NCBI GenBank assembly: GCA_028292185.1
Contig: JAQGMT010000082.1
Coordinates: 1 to 7,502 of the forward strand
Reading direction: 5' to 3'
DNA length: 7,502 nucleotides
From: Ramlibacter sp.
Lineage (GTDB): Bacteria; Pseudomonadota; Gammaproteobacteria; Burkholderiales; Burkholderiaceae_C
Shown: piece after piece, positions 1 to 5,980 of the stretch
Layout: every line of letters starts with the position of its first letter
Position numbering within the stretch: the first letter of the stretch is position 1
Position numbers and translations under genes: made by a program
The notes under the pieces: generated by a model
Seen by the model: the letters and a program-made list of their open reading frames with translations, nothing else
What the model was told of the DNA's origin: nothing
Database searches by the model: none

Positions 1-39
1 TGGGCCGTCACCACACCGGCCGCAGCGTTGCGCGCGGAG

Positions 40-321
40 CTAGCGCAGGGATTGCAGACGGGGAGAAGTCAACCGCACGGCAATGCCGGTCTTGCCGTAG
101 CTGTGCTCGACGCGGACAATCTCGCCTTCCGCGGTGAACTTCATGCCGGCTTGCGCCAAGTGCATCTCGAACACGATACGGCCGACGATTTCATGCCAGC
201 CGCTGACTTCGAGGTACATCCCCGACGCGCTCATATCGCGCGTCACTGCTGCCTGGCCATCTGCCAGCGTAAGCGGCAGCTCGAGGGGTTCGCGAGGGTC
301 CAGACGGTGTTCGGTGAACAT
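40..321 (-). CDS. Short PilZ-domain protein, probable c-di-GMP binder
   Basis: This 93-residue protein is essentially one PilZ domain. PilZ domains bind the second messenger cyclic di-GMP and act alone or on partner proteins in motility, adhesion or polysaccharide control. Both signature elements are visible: an RxxxR motif (R6 and R10, in HRLDPR) and a D/NxSxxG motif (D29, S31, G34, in DMSASG). They are followed by the expected beta-strand pattern ending in GEIVRVEHSYGKTGIAVRL. There is no signal peptide or membrane segment, so it should be cytoplasmic. The start is the only in-frame ATG that keeps the RxxxR motif, but I see no clear Shine-Dalgarno sequence before it. It is slightly shorter than typical single PilZ proteins. 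It is divergent from the response regulator at 551. The domain call is firm; its partner and output are unknown. Confidence 0.85.
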   Translation of the reverse strand: MFTEHRLDPREPLELPLTLADGQAAVTRDMSASGMYLEVSGWHEIVGRIVFEMHLAQAGMKFTAEGEIVRVEHSYGKTGIAVRLTSPRLQSLR

Positions 322-550
322 AAACGCAGTGTGGTGCCGCTTCGAGGGGCCGGTATAGGTTGTTTCGCCCGATTTTGGTAGGAAGGCGCTCCCGGAAAAC
401 CATTGGCTCGTGCTCGTCCGGTCCTACGCGAGAATTGCCCGACGATGGGCGTCTTTCCTGTAACTCTGATCACACTGCGTAATGCTCGAGTGAAGTTGGG
501 GGCAACTGTCGCTACCATCTGCGACGTGATGTAATAAAAAGAGGCCAGAG

Positions 551-1219
551 ATGCAATACGTGGGTATACGTGCCGTCCGGGTCTACCTTGTCGCGCCGCC
601 AATGGATTCCTGGGGTCTTGAGCGTTTGGTGCAGACAGCGCACCCTCGGCTTGAACTGTCCGGCACTGCTTCGTGCGTCGCCGATGCGGTCCACGCGATA
701 GAAAAAAATCCCGCTGATGTGATCGTCCTCGACCTCGAGAGCGACCTCGAATCGATCGCTGCCTTGAAGTCCACGGGCGTCAACATCCTGGTCCTTTCCG
801 GCGGCTCTGACGTGAGTTTCCTGGACAAGGCGGTGCTTGCCGGCGTGCGGGGCATCGTCAAAAAGAGCGACCCGCCGGCGATCCTGCTGAAGGCCATCGA
901 GAAAGTGCACGAGGGCGAACTCTGGATCGATCGGAGCGCGACCAGCCGCATCTTCATGGAAATGGCCAGGCACAAAGCGGCGCACGGCAACGACCCGGAG
1001 AAGACCAAGATGTTGAGCCTGACCAGCCGCGAACGGCAGACCATCGTGGCTGTGGCGGGCGATGCAGCGGCTCCGGCCAAGGTGATCGCAAGCCGCTTGT
1101 GCATCAGCGAGCACACGCTGCGCAACCATCTCACTTCCATCTACAGCAAACTGCATCTGACCAGCCGCCTTGACCTGTACGCGTACGCCACCCGCCACAG
1201 CCTGAACAAGCCGTTCTGA
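551..1219 (+). CDS. LuxR/NarL-family response regulator with atypical receiver domain
   Basis: The 222-residue protein has a receiver domain (about residues 9-125) and a C-terminal LuxR-type helix-turn-helix (about 155-217, beginning LTSRERQ, with recognition helix near ISEHTLRNHLTSIYSKL). It should be a cytoplasmic DNA-binding regulator. In the receiver, the phospho-acceptor aspartate (D61, in VIVLDLES), the Ser/Thr switch residue (S83) and the conserved lysine (K105, in GIVKK) are present. The acidic pair that normally coordinates Mg2+ after the first beta strand is replaced by A15-P16 (LVAPP instead of LVDDH). Phosphorylation may therefore be weak or absent. The ATG at 551 keeps the whole first strand; a purine-rich AGAG lies just upstream. 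No histidine kinase is in the window, so it is an orphan here. The fold assignment is secure; target genes and signal are unknown. Confidence 0.92.
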   Translation: MQYVGIRAVRVYLVAPPMDSWGLERLVQTAHPRLELSGTASCVADAVHAIEKNPADVIVLDLESDLESIAALKSTGVNILVLSGGSDVSFLDKAVLAGVRGIVKKSDPPAILLKAIEKVHEGELWIDRSATSRIFMEMARHKAAHGNDPEKTKMLSLTSRERQTIVAVAGDAAAPAKVIASRLCISEHTLRNHLTSIYSKLHLTSRLDLYAYATRHSLNKPF

Positions 1220-1326
1220 CGCGGCAAATCCCTCAAGGCCCGTTAGGCAATATCCCTAAAGCGCGCCTTCGCGGCGGCCAAACAATAGCTCTGTGTTCGG
1301 GCCGACCCCGGTCCAGGAGAAACATC

Positions 1327-1524
1327 ATGAGCCATCAAGCCATTCGCGCCGTTGCCAGGAACCTCGTTATCGCCACCACCTTGGGCCTTGCCGCCGTCGC
1401 TTCCTGGGCCGTCACCGGTTTGGGCAACCCGCCGATCGACCTGAGCACCGCCAGCGTGTGCTCGATCGACAACGGCGCCAGCGCGCTGCTGCGCCAATGC
1501 GGCGTGGTTGCTTCGCGCGACTGA
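1327..1524 (+). CDS. Small secreted hypothetical protein (65 aa)
   Basis: I do not recognise the family. The start is well supported: ATG at 1327 follows a strong ribosome-binding site (CCAGGAGAAA) at suitable spacing. Residues 1-28 look like a Sec signal peptide: positively charged R7/R11, a hydrophobic core LVIATTLGLAAVA, and an S-W-A cleavage site after A28. The predicted mature peptide is about 37 residues, with two cysteines (C45 and C58) that could form one disulfide in the periplasm. It ends in ASRD. A terminator-like hairpin follows at 1556-1570, which suggests a monocistronic unit. It lies 107 bp after the response regulator on the same strand, so it could be that regulator's target or a downstream partner; this is inference. 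A chance ORF is less likely given the ribosome-binding site plus signal peptide. Confidence 0.65.
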   Translation: MSHQAIRAVARNLVIATTLGLAAVASWAVTGLGNPPIDLSTASVCSIDNGASALLRQCGVVASRD

Positions 1525-1555
1525 TCCGATCGGCCCCGATGCCGGGCCGCGCCGA

Positions 1556-1576
1556 GGGCGCTTTGCGCCCGTTGTT
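1556..1576 (+). terminator. Candidate intrinsic terminator after the small secreted protein
   Basis: A perfect 6-bp GC stem (GGGCGC at 1556-1561, GCGCCC at 1565-1570) with a TTT loop is followed by GTTGTT, a short and imperfect T-rich tail. A second GC hairpin (CGGCCC at 1531-1536 with GGGCCG at 1544-1549) lies just before it. The position, 32 bp after the stop codon at 1524 and before the ZIP transporter gene, fits termination. The tail is weak, so efficiency is uncertain. Confidence 0.45.
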
Positions 1577-1658
1577 AAGATGAACGCCAGAAACGGCCAA
1601 CGCAGGCCGCCTTGCGAGGGAATCCTGGCACCGACCCATCGGGCGGAGCTGTTCATCC

Positions 1659-2513
1659 ATGCTCTTGATTGCAATCTTGACGGCCACGCTGGCCGCGGGG
1701 ATCGGCAGCGTCTGGCTCGCCGCCGGCCTGATGCGCCTGGGCTTTCGCGCCGGGGCCGATGAAGACTCGCGGCGCTTCGGCCCGCAACACCTGCTCAGTC
1801 TTGCCGCCGGCGCGCTGCTGGCGACCGCCTTCATGCATCTCCTGCCCGAAGCGTTCGAAGGCCAAGCCGGCGCAAAAGGACTGTTCTCCACACTGTTGAT
1901 CGGCCTGGTGTTCTTCTTCCTCCTGGACAAGGCGGAGTTGTGGCACCACGGGCATGAGCACCACCGCGAGCATGACGCAGCGGATCACGACCCCGGTCAC
2001 GACCACGCACATCATCACGCGCACGGCGAGCCTGCGAACGGGACGCCCGCGCTTCGCTCGGGCGGTTGGGCGGTGCTGACCGGCGACAGCGTCCATTGTT
2101 TCGGCGACGGCATCCTGATCGCTTCGGCATTTATCGCCGACCTGCGGCTGGGGTTGGTCGCGTCGTTGGCGGTGCTGGCGCACGAAGTGCCGCATCACAT
2201 CGGTGATCTGGCGGTGCTGCGCCAGTCCAGCCGCGACCGGCGAGGCGCACTGGTCAAGGTGTCGCTGGCCGGCGCGGTGACGCCTTTGGGCGGCCTCGTC
2301 GGCTGGGCGCTGGTGGACCGCTTGCAGGAGTACCTGCCGTATTTCCTGGTGGTGGCCAGCAGCAGCTTCATCTATGTGGCGCTGGCCGACCTGATACCGC
2401 AGTTGCAGCGGCGGCTGTCGGCGCGCCAGACGGCTGCGCAGGTGGCCTGGTTGCTGCTGGGCATCGCGCTGGTCACGGTGGTCAGCAACCTCGCCCATTC
2501 ATCCTCGCGCTAG
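1659..2513 (+). CDS. ZIP-family divalent metal transporter with His-rich loop
   Basis: This 284-residue inner-membrane protein belongs to the ZIP (ZRT/IRT-like) family, which moves Zn2+ or related divalent metals toward the cytoplasm. Visible membrane segments include residues 1-23, 44-63 (ending in the family's HLLPEA), 75-91, 138-160, 163-187, 200-219, 226-244 and 258-277. The loop at 96-122 contains 13 histidines and likely binds or senses metal. The fourth segment carries H146-C-F-G-D150-G and the fifth carries H175-E-V-P-H-H-I-G-D183, close to the LIV-1-type HNFxDG and HEXPHEXGD motifs. Asn is replaced by C147, and the second Glu by H180. The ATG has GGAG 10 nt upstream. No obvious Zur-type palindrome was seen upstream. 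The family is confident; substrate (Zn, Fe, Mn) and direction are not provable from sequence. Confidence 0.9.
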   Translation: MLLIAILTATLAAGIGSVWLAAGLMRLGFRAGADEDSRRFGPQHLLSLAAGALLATAFMHLLPEAFEGQAGAKGLFSTLLIGLVFFFLLDKAELWHHGHEHHREHDAADHDPGHDHAHHHAHGEPANGTPALRSGGWAVLTGDSVHCFGDGILIASAFIADLRLGLVASLAVLAHEVPHHIGDLAVLRQSSRDRRGALVKVSLAGAVTPLGGLVGWALVDRLQEYLPYFLVVASSSFIYVALADLIPQLQRRLSARQTAAQVAWLLLGIALVTVVSNLAHSSSR

Positions 2514-2713
2514 CGCGCCCCACCATCGCCGCGGCCGGTGCATCACGCACGGGCGCTGAGGCACGCTCTTCTCTCTCTGAAGACACAAGCTGCGCAAAGG
2601 CCGAGCAGTCCTACACGGAATGGGTGTCGTCCGACATCTCGGCTCAGGGTGCGGGCCTAACGTCATTGCGTGGCAACGCGCAGCGGTACGCGCAATCAAA
2701 GGAGCACACGGAC

Positions 2714-3814
2714 ATGGCATCACGAGACTATGAAGACAGCGACCGGCAGCAGGGGCGCTGGGATGAACGGCAAGGGCAAGGCCCCGGACAACAGCGAGGT
2801 CAAGGTTTTGGCGGCGAGTCGCGCGGCAACCCGGGCGGGGGCGGATCGCCGCAAGGCGGCTGGCAACAAGGCGGATCGCAAGGCTATGGGCAGCGCTCGG
2901 GCGCTGAGTTCGGCGGGCCGCAATCCGGCGGCTATGGCGGCTACGGCGGCGAGAACCACGGCTGGGGCCGAGGCACCGGCGGCTCCGACTATGGCCAGGG
3001 CCAAGGGTCCGGCCGCGGTGGCGAGTTCGGCGGACACGGCGGTGAATTCGGCGGTCAGAACCCTGGCGGCGGCCAAGGCAGTTGGGGCGGCCAGGCAACC
3101 CGCGGCGACGGCGGCGGGCAGCGCCAGCAAGGCTCGGGTGGCGGCTACGACCAAGGCAGCTACGGCGGGCGTGGCGGCAGCTTCAGCGGCGGCAGCCTGG
3201 GCAGCCAGAGCTACGGCGGCATGAGCGGGCAGCAGAGCTACGGCTCGGGCCAGCCTGCGCAAGGCGTGTACGGCAACACTTACGGCCAGCAGCACGGTGC
3301 GCAACATCAGGGCGGGCAGGACTACGGCACCTATGGCCAAGGCGCAGGCGCCTTTGGCGGCAGCCAGGGCTATGGCTCGAGTGGGTACGGCGGTCCGCAA
3401 GGCCAGGGCCAACCGGGCTCGATGAGCCATCACGACCATGACTATCAGCAGTGGCGCGAAGAGCAGATGCGCCAGCTGGATAACGAATATCACTCGTGGC
3501 GCCAGGACCGCTACAAGAAATTCTCCGATGAATTCAACTCGTGGCGCGCCAGCCGCAGCGGCGGCCAGGGCCAGAACAGCGGAGCGCCGGGCGGCAACTA
3601 CGCGCAGGGCGGCAGCGGCGTTACCGGCAGCGGCAACTTGTCCGGCTCCAGCGGCACGGGCGGCGCAGGCAGCACCGTGAGCGGCAGCACCGGATCGAGC
3701 GGCACGCACGGCAGCAGCAGCGCGGATCACACGGCCAGCACTGGCGCCAGCGGCAGCACCGGCGGCGGCGGTACCGGGGACAAGAGCGGCGGCTCGTCGG
3801 CGGGCAAGAAATAG
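2714..3814 (+). CDS. Glycine/tyrosine-rich low-complexity protein with WR repeat
   Basis: The function is unknown. The ATG at 2714 (366 aa) is chosen because AAAGGAG lies 9 nt upstream. An in-frame GTG at 2624 would add 30 residues but has no such site. Residues 1-25 are hydrophilic and charged (MASRDYEDSDRQ), with no signal peptide or membrane segment. Residues about 20-236 are low complexity and rich in Gly, Gln, Ser and Tyr, with 13 Tyr-Gly dipeptides and RGG-like sites (GSGRGGEFGG, YGGRGGSFSGG). Residues 244-281 form a charged 15-residue repeat (YxxWR, YxxWR, FxxWR). The tail (282-366) is Gly/Ser/Thr-rich and ends in Lys. I recall similar glycine-rich proteins with such WR segments in proteobacterial stress-gene neighbourhoods, but have not verified this. 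The gene is followed after 59 bp by a secreted DUF4142 gene. Disorder is likely except in the repeat segment. Confidence 0.85.
   Translation: MASRDYEDSDRQQGRWDERQGQGPGQQRGQGFGGESRGNPGGGGSPQGGWQQGGSQGYGQRSGAEFGGPQSGGYGGYGGENHGWGRGTGGSDYGQGQGSGRGGEFGGHGGEFGGQNPGGGQGSWGGQATRGDGGGQRQQGSGGGYDQGSYGGRGGSFSGGSLGSQSYGGMSGQQSYGSGQPAQGVYGNTYGQQHGAQHQGGQDYGTYGQGAGAFGGSQGYGSSGYGGPQGQGQPGSMSHHDHDYQQWREEQMRQLDNEYHSWRQDRYKKFSDEFNSWRASRSGGQGQNSGAPGGNYAQGGSGVTGSGNLSGSSGTGGAGSTVSGSTGSSGTHGSSSADHTASTGASGSTGGGGTGDKSGGSSAGKK
3443..3556 (+). repeat. Protein-coding WR repeat, 15-residue period
   Basis: Within the glycine-rich protein, residues 244-281 consist of two complete 15-residue units, YQQWREEQMRQLDNE and YHSWRQDRYKKFSDE, plus a partial FNSWRASR. 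Each unit keeps an aromatic residue, then WR, then a hydrophobic residue about seven positions on, and an acidic end. This is a protein-level repeat: the DNA of the units has diverged. Charged residues and spacing suggest amphipathic helix, unlike the Gly-rich flanks. Confidence 0.8.
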
Positions 3815-3825
3815 TTTTGCAAGCA

Positions 3826-3853
3826 AGGGGCGGCGTCACAGGACGCCGCTCTT
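3826..3853 (+). terminator. Intergenic hairpin, weak terminator or mRNA-stabilising stem
   Basis: A perfect 8-bp stem (GCGGCGTC at 3830-3837, GACGCCGC at 3842-3849) closes an ACAG loop. It extends outward to 12 pairs (3826-3853) if two G-U pairs are allowed. It lies 12 bp after the stop of the glycine-rich gene and 20 bp before the next ATG. The downstream run (TCTTCATC) is not a real U-tract, so complete termination is doubtful. Partial termination or mRNA processing that sets different expression of the two genes is possible. Confidence 0.45.
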
Positions 3854-3873
3854 CATCAACCCAGGAGAAAGTC

Positions 3874-4593
3874 ATGAAAATCAACTCGCTTCGTCTCGCG
3901 CCCTTGGTGGCAGCGATGGCGCTTTCGTTCGGCGTCGCCGTGGCCCAGACCAGCGGCGGCAGCGCCGGCTCCAGCAGCGGTGGCAGCACCGGCACCGGGT
4001 CATCGATGACCGGCGGGGGTGCGGCGCCGGCCGCGCAGCCCGGCACCGGCACCCGCAATTCGGAAACGAAGAAGGACGACAAGCTGGCGCGCGCCGACCG
4101 CAAGTTCATCCAGGAGGCGGCCGAAGGCGGGATGATGGAAGTGGAGGCGGGAAAGCTGGCGGCGAGCAAGGCCAGCGATCCCAACGTGAAGAGCTTCGGT
4201 GAGATGCTGGTGAAGGACCACAGCGCGGCCAACAACGAGCTGGTGCAACTGGCGAACAGCAAGAAGGTCGAGTTGCCGGCGGGTCCGTCGCACGGTGAGC
4301 GCAAGGACGTCGAGAAGCTCGGCAAGGCGAGCGGCAAGGACTTCGACAAGCAGTTCGCCGCCCTGGGCGTGAAGGACCACGAGAAGGACATCAAGAAGTT
4401 CGAGAAGGCGAGCGGCAAGGTCAAGGACCCGGAGCTCAAGGCCTGGATTGACAAGACGCTGCCCACGCTGCGTCAACACCTGGCGATGGCGCAAAAGCTC
4501 AAGCAAGGCGGCGATTCCGCAGCGATGGGCAATCGCGGCGCGGGGCCTGGCGGAACCGCGGGCGGCAACGGCGCGAACAAGAGCGGCACCTGA
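3874..4593 (+). CDS. Secreted DUF4142 protein (first of two paralogs)
   Basis: The 239-residue protein carries a Sec signal peptide (residues 1-24, cleavage VAVA|Q), a Gly/Ser/Thr-rich linker (about 25-62), and a DUF4142 domain (about 70-210). The tail is glycine-rich. DUF4142 proteins (COG3652, often called predicted outer-membrane proteins) are helical, ferritin-like bundles of unknown function exported to the periplasm or envelope. The characteristic elements are present: RKFIQEAAEGGMMEVEAGKLA, LVKDH (H116), VKDHEKDIKKFEK (H169) and TLPTLRQHL (H202). The ATG at 3874 is preceded by CCAGGAGAAA. The longer open frame from 3541 merely overlaps the glycine-rich gene and is rejected. The Gly/Ser linker and tail echo the composition of the upstream gene. 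Co-transcription with the flanking genes is plausible given 59- and 124-bp gaps. Confidence 0.9.
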   Translation: MKINSLRLAPLVAAMALSFGVAVAQTSGGSAGSSSGGSTGTGSSMTGGGAAPAAQPGTGTRNSETKKDDKLARADRKFIQEAAEGGMMEVEAGKLAASKASDPNVKSFGEMLVKDHSAANNELVQLANSKKVELPAGPSHGERKDVEKLGKASGKDFDKQFAALGVKDHEKDIKKFEKASGKVKDPELKAWIDKTLPTLRQHLAMAQKLKQGGDSAAMGNRGAGPGGTAGGNGANKSGT

Positions 4594-4717
4594 GCGCGAG
4601 CTGGGCGCTTGTCCTACGCGGGCGCCCGGCGGCTTCCGACAGGCGAGCTCAGCATTGCTGCCAACATGCCACTGCCTGCCCGCAGTTTCATTGCAGGTGC
4701 AGTTCAGGGGAAATCAG

Positions 4718-5392
4718 ATGAGAGGCTTCACCGCTTGCGTGCTGGCTGCAGCGGCAGCCACGTTGTTGGCAGGCATTGCCCGCGCCCAGGTGGCGGGCCC
4801 CGCGGTGTTCGCCGCCGCTTCCGCCGCCAATGCAAAAAAGCTGTCGGTGCAACAGCGCGAAGAGTGGCGCTTCCTGAAAGAGGCCGCGGCCGCGAGCCGC
4901 TTCGAAAGCGAAGCGTCGCGAGTGGCGCTGGCGAAGTCCAATGACCCGCGCGTGCGGTCCTTCGCGGCCACCCTCATCAAGCATCATGCCGACACCGGTA
5001 TTGCGCTTCAGCACATGTTGCATGGGCGCGGCATGGCCCCGCCGATGCTCGCCAACGCTCAGCGCAAGACGCTGAACCGGCTGGCCAGGCTCTCGGGCGT
5101 GAAGTTCGATCGCGAATACACCGAACAGGTGGGGCTGAAGTACCAGCAGGAAGACGTTCAGGTGTACGAGAAGGCGGCGCTGGTCACGCAGGACCCGGTT
5201 CTCAAGGGATGGATCACGCAGACCCTGCCCACGTTGCGCGAACACCTGGCCACCGCGGAGCGGATTGCCGGGCCCGAGACCGCCGCGTCGATCAAGGTGC
5301 GCGCGCCGCGCGGTCGCGCGGCGGCGGGGACTATGCAACGCGGCTTGGCACAGCCTGTCGCCGCGCGGGCTAACGAGTCGAATAACCGGTGA
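4718..5392 (+). CDS. Secreted DUF4142 protein (second, divergent paralog)
   Basis: This 224-residue protein has a signal peptide (residues 1-23, with ARAQ cleavage region) and a DUF4142 domain (about 46-184) that aligns through its length with the preceding gene product: FLKEAAAASRFESEASRVALAKSNDPRVRSF... against FIQEAAEGGMMEVEAGKLAASKASDPNVKSF..., and TLPTLREHL against TLPTLRQHL. Of three histidines conserved in the neighbour, H90 and H176 remain, but the middle one (in KDHEKD) is replaced by Q143 (KYQQED). The C-terminal tail (about 190-224) is basic and Arg/Ala-rich rather than Gly-rich. The ATG at 4718 has AGGGGA just upstream; the longer frame from 4448 is a shadow of the previous gene's end. 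Its 3' end overlaps the convergent DUF4019 gene by 23 bp. Role unknown; tandem duplication is inferred. Confidence 0.88.
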   Translation: MRGFTACVLAAAAATLLAGIARAQVAGPAVFAAASAANAKKLSVQQREEWRFLKEAAAASRFESEASRVALAKSNDPRVRSFAATLIKHHADTGIALQHMLHGRGMAPPMLANAQRKTLNRLARLSGVKFDREYTEQVGLKYQQEDVQVYEKAALVTQDPVLKGWITQTLPTLREHLATAERIAGPETAASIKVRAPRGRAAAGTMQRGLAQPVAARANESNNR

Positions 5393-5894
5393 CGCGCCAG
5401 CGGCCATCGGGCTCTCGCACCGTCGTCACCACTTCCTGCACTTCCTTGTTCTCGAACTTGGACAGGAAGATGACCGTCACGTATTCACCCGGCGGGCGGC
5501 CCGGCAGCCCGGTCTTGTAAGACATTTCGGCGGGCGTGCGATCGACCAGCGCGCCCAGGCCGTCGCGCACGCCGGGGACGTTATCCATCCAGGTGCCCAG
5601 CGGCACCGTGGTGCGGAACGTGGTGCTCGCGGTTTCCCACGAGCGGCCCCAATCGCGCCGATCCAGCAGCACCAGCCAGCCTGCGGCCGCCAGCTTGCCC
5701 GCTGCTTCCTTGTCGGCCTGGGCGTCGGCGGGCGTCGAGGCGGCCGGCGCCGCGGGAGCGGCCTCGGCGGGCGGCTGCCCCGGCTTGCTGAGCGTCGGCG
5801 CGGCCTTGTCCAGCGGCAACTTCAGCTGCGCGCCGGCGCCGGCGCTGAACAGGACCAGCGCAAAGGCGGTGAGCAGGGAAAGTGAAAACTTCAT
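5370..5894 (-). CDS. Secreted DUF4019 protein
   Basis: The 174-residue protein has a signal peptide (1-22, AGAGA|Q), an Ala/Pro-rich linker (about 39-60) and a C-terminal DUF4019 domain (about 66-174). Family hallmarks are visible: WLVLLDRRDWGRSWETAS, TFRTTVPLGTWM, VRDGLGALVDRT, the GLPGRPPGEYVTVIFLSKF stretch, and the closing DGRWRVTGYSTR. DUF4019 proteins are small exported proteins of unknown function found in many proteobacteria. The start at 5894 is favoured over an upstream extension to 5966 because it begins the signal peptide directly and has GGAG (complement at 5900-5903) five nt upstream. The stop lies inside the convergent DUF4142 gene. DUF72 lies 86 bp upstream on the same strand, so co-transcription is possible. 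Cellular location (periplasm or outer face) is inferred from the signal peptide. Confidence 0.9.
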   Translation of the reverse strand: MKFSLSLLTAFALVLFSAGAGAQLKLPLDKAAPTLSKPGQPPAEAAPAAPAASTPADAQADKEAAGKLAAAGWLVLLDRRDWGRSWETASTTFRTTVPLGTWMDNVPGVRDGLGALVDRTPAEMSYKTGLPGRPPGEYVTVIFLSKFENKEVQEVVTTVREPDGRWRVTGYSTR

Positions 5895-5980
5895 TCGAAC
5901 TCCGGACATGCAAAGAGATTTCGAGCAGTCTAGCCTGCGCGAGTTCCTCATCAGCGCGGCGGCCATGCTTTACCCGCGGT

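Noticed and set aside
435..464. Possible sigma-70 promoter (TTGCCC, then TGTAAC after 18 nt) before the response regulator
   Set aside because: Only 4 of 6 matches in each element, and it is 87 bp from the start codon. Such matches are expected by chance.
512..1198. Minus-strand frame of 228 codons opposite the response regulator
   Set aside because: No recognisable domain, while the opposite strand encodes a complete receiver plus LuxR DNA-binding domain.
1653..2498. Minus-strand frame of 281 codons opposite the ZIP transporter
   Set aside because: His/Gln/Arg-rich translation with no domain. The plus strand has clear ZIP motifs, membrane segments and a ribosome-binding site.
2624..2713. 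N-terminal extension of the glycine-rich protein from GTG at 2624
   Set aside because: No ribosome-binding site at 2624, while AAAGGAG precedes the ATG at 2714 at ideal spacing.
2720..3826. Long minus-strand open frame (368 codons), very Ala-rich
   Set aside because: It is the antisense shadow of the Gly-rich gene: Gly/Ser codons (GGC, AGC) read as Ala on the reverse strand. No family motifs and no ribosome-binding site support.
3541..3873. Upstream extension of the first DUF4142 frame into the glycine-rich gene
   Set aside because: The extension is Arg/Gln-rich shadow sequence, and a signal peptide with a good ribosome-binding site begins at 3874. The same reasoning rejects 4448-4717 for the second DUF4142 gene.
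4603..4627. Inverted repeat GGGCGC/GCGCCC after the first DUF4142 gene
   Set aside because: The loop is 13 nt, there is no T-tract, and GC-rich DNA of this type gives 6-bp repeats often. Not convincing as a terminator.
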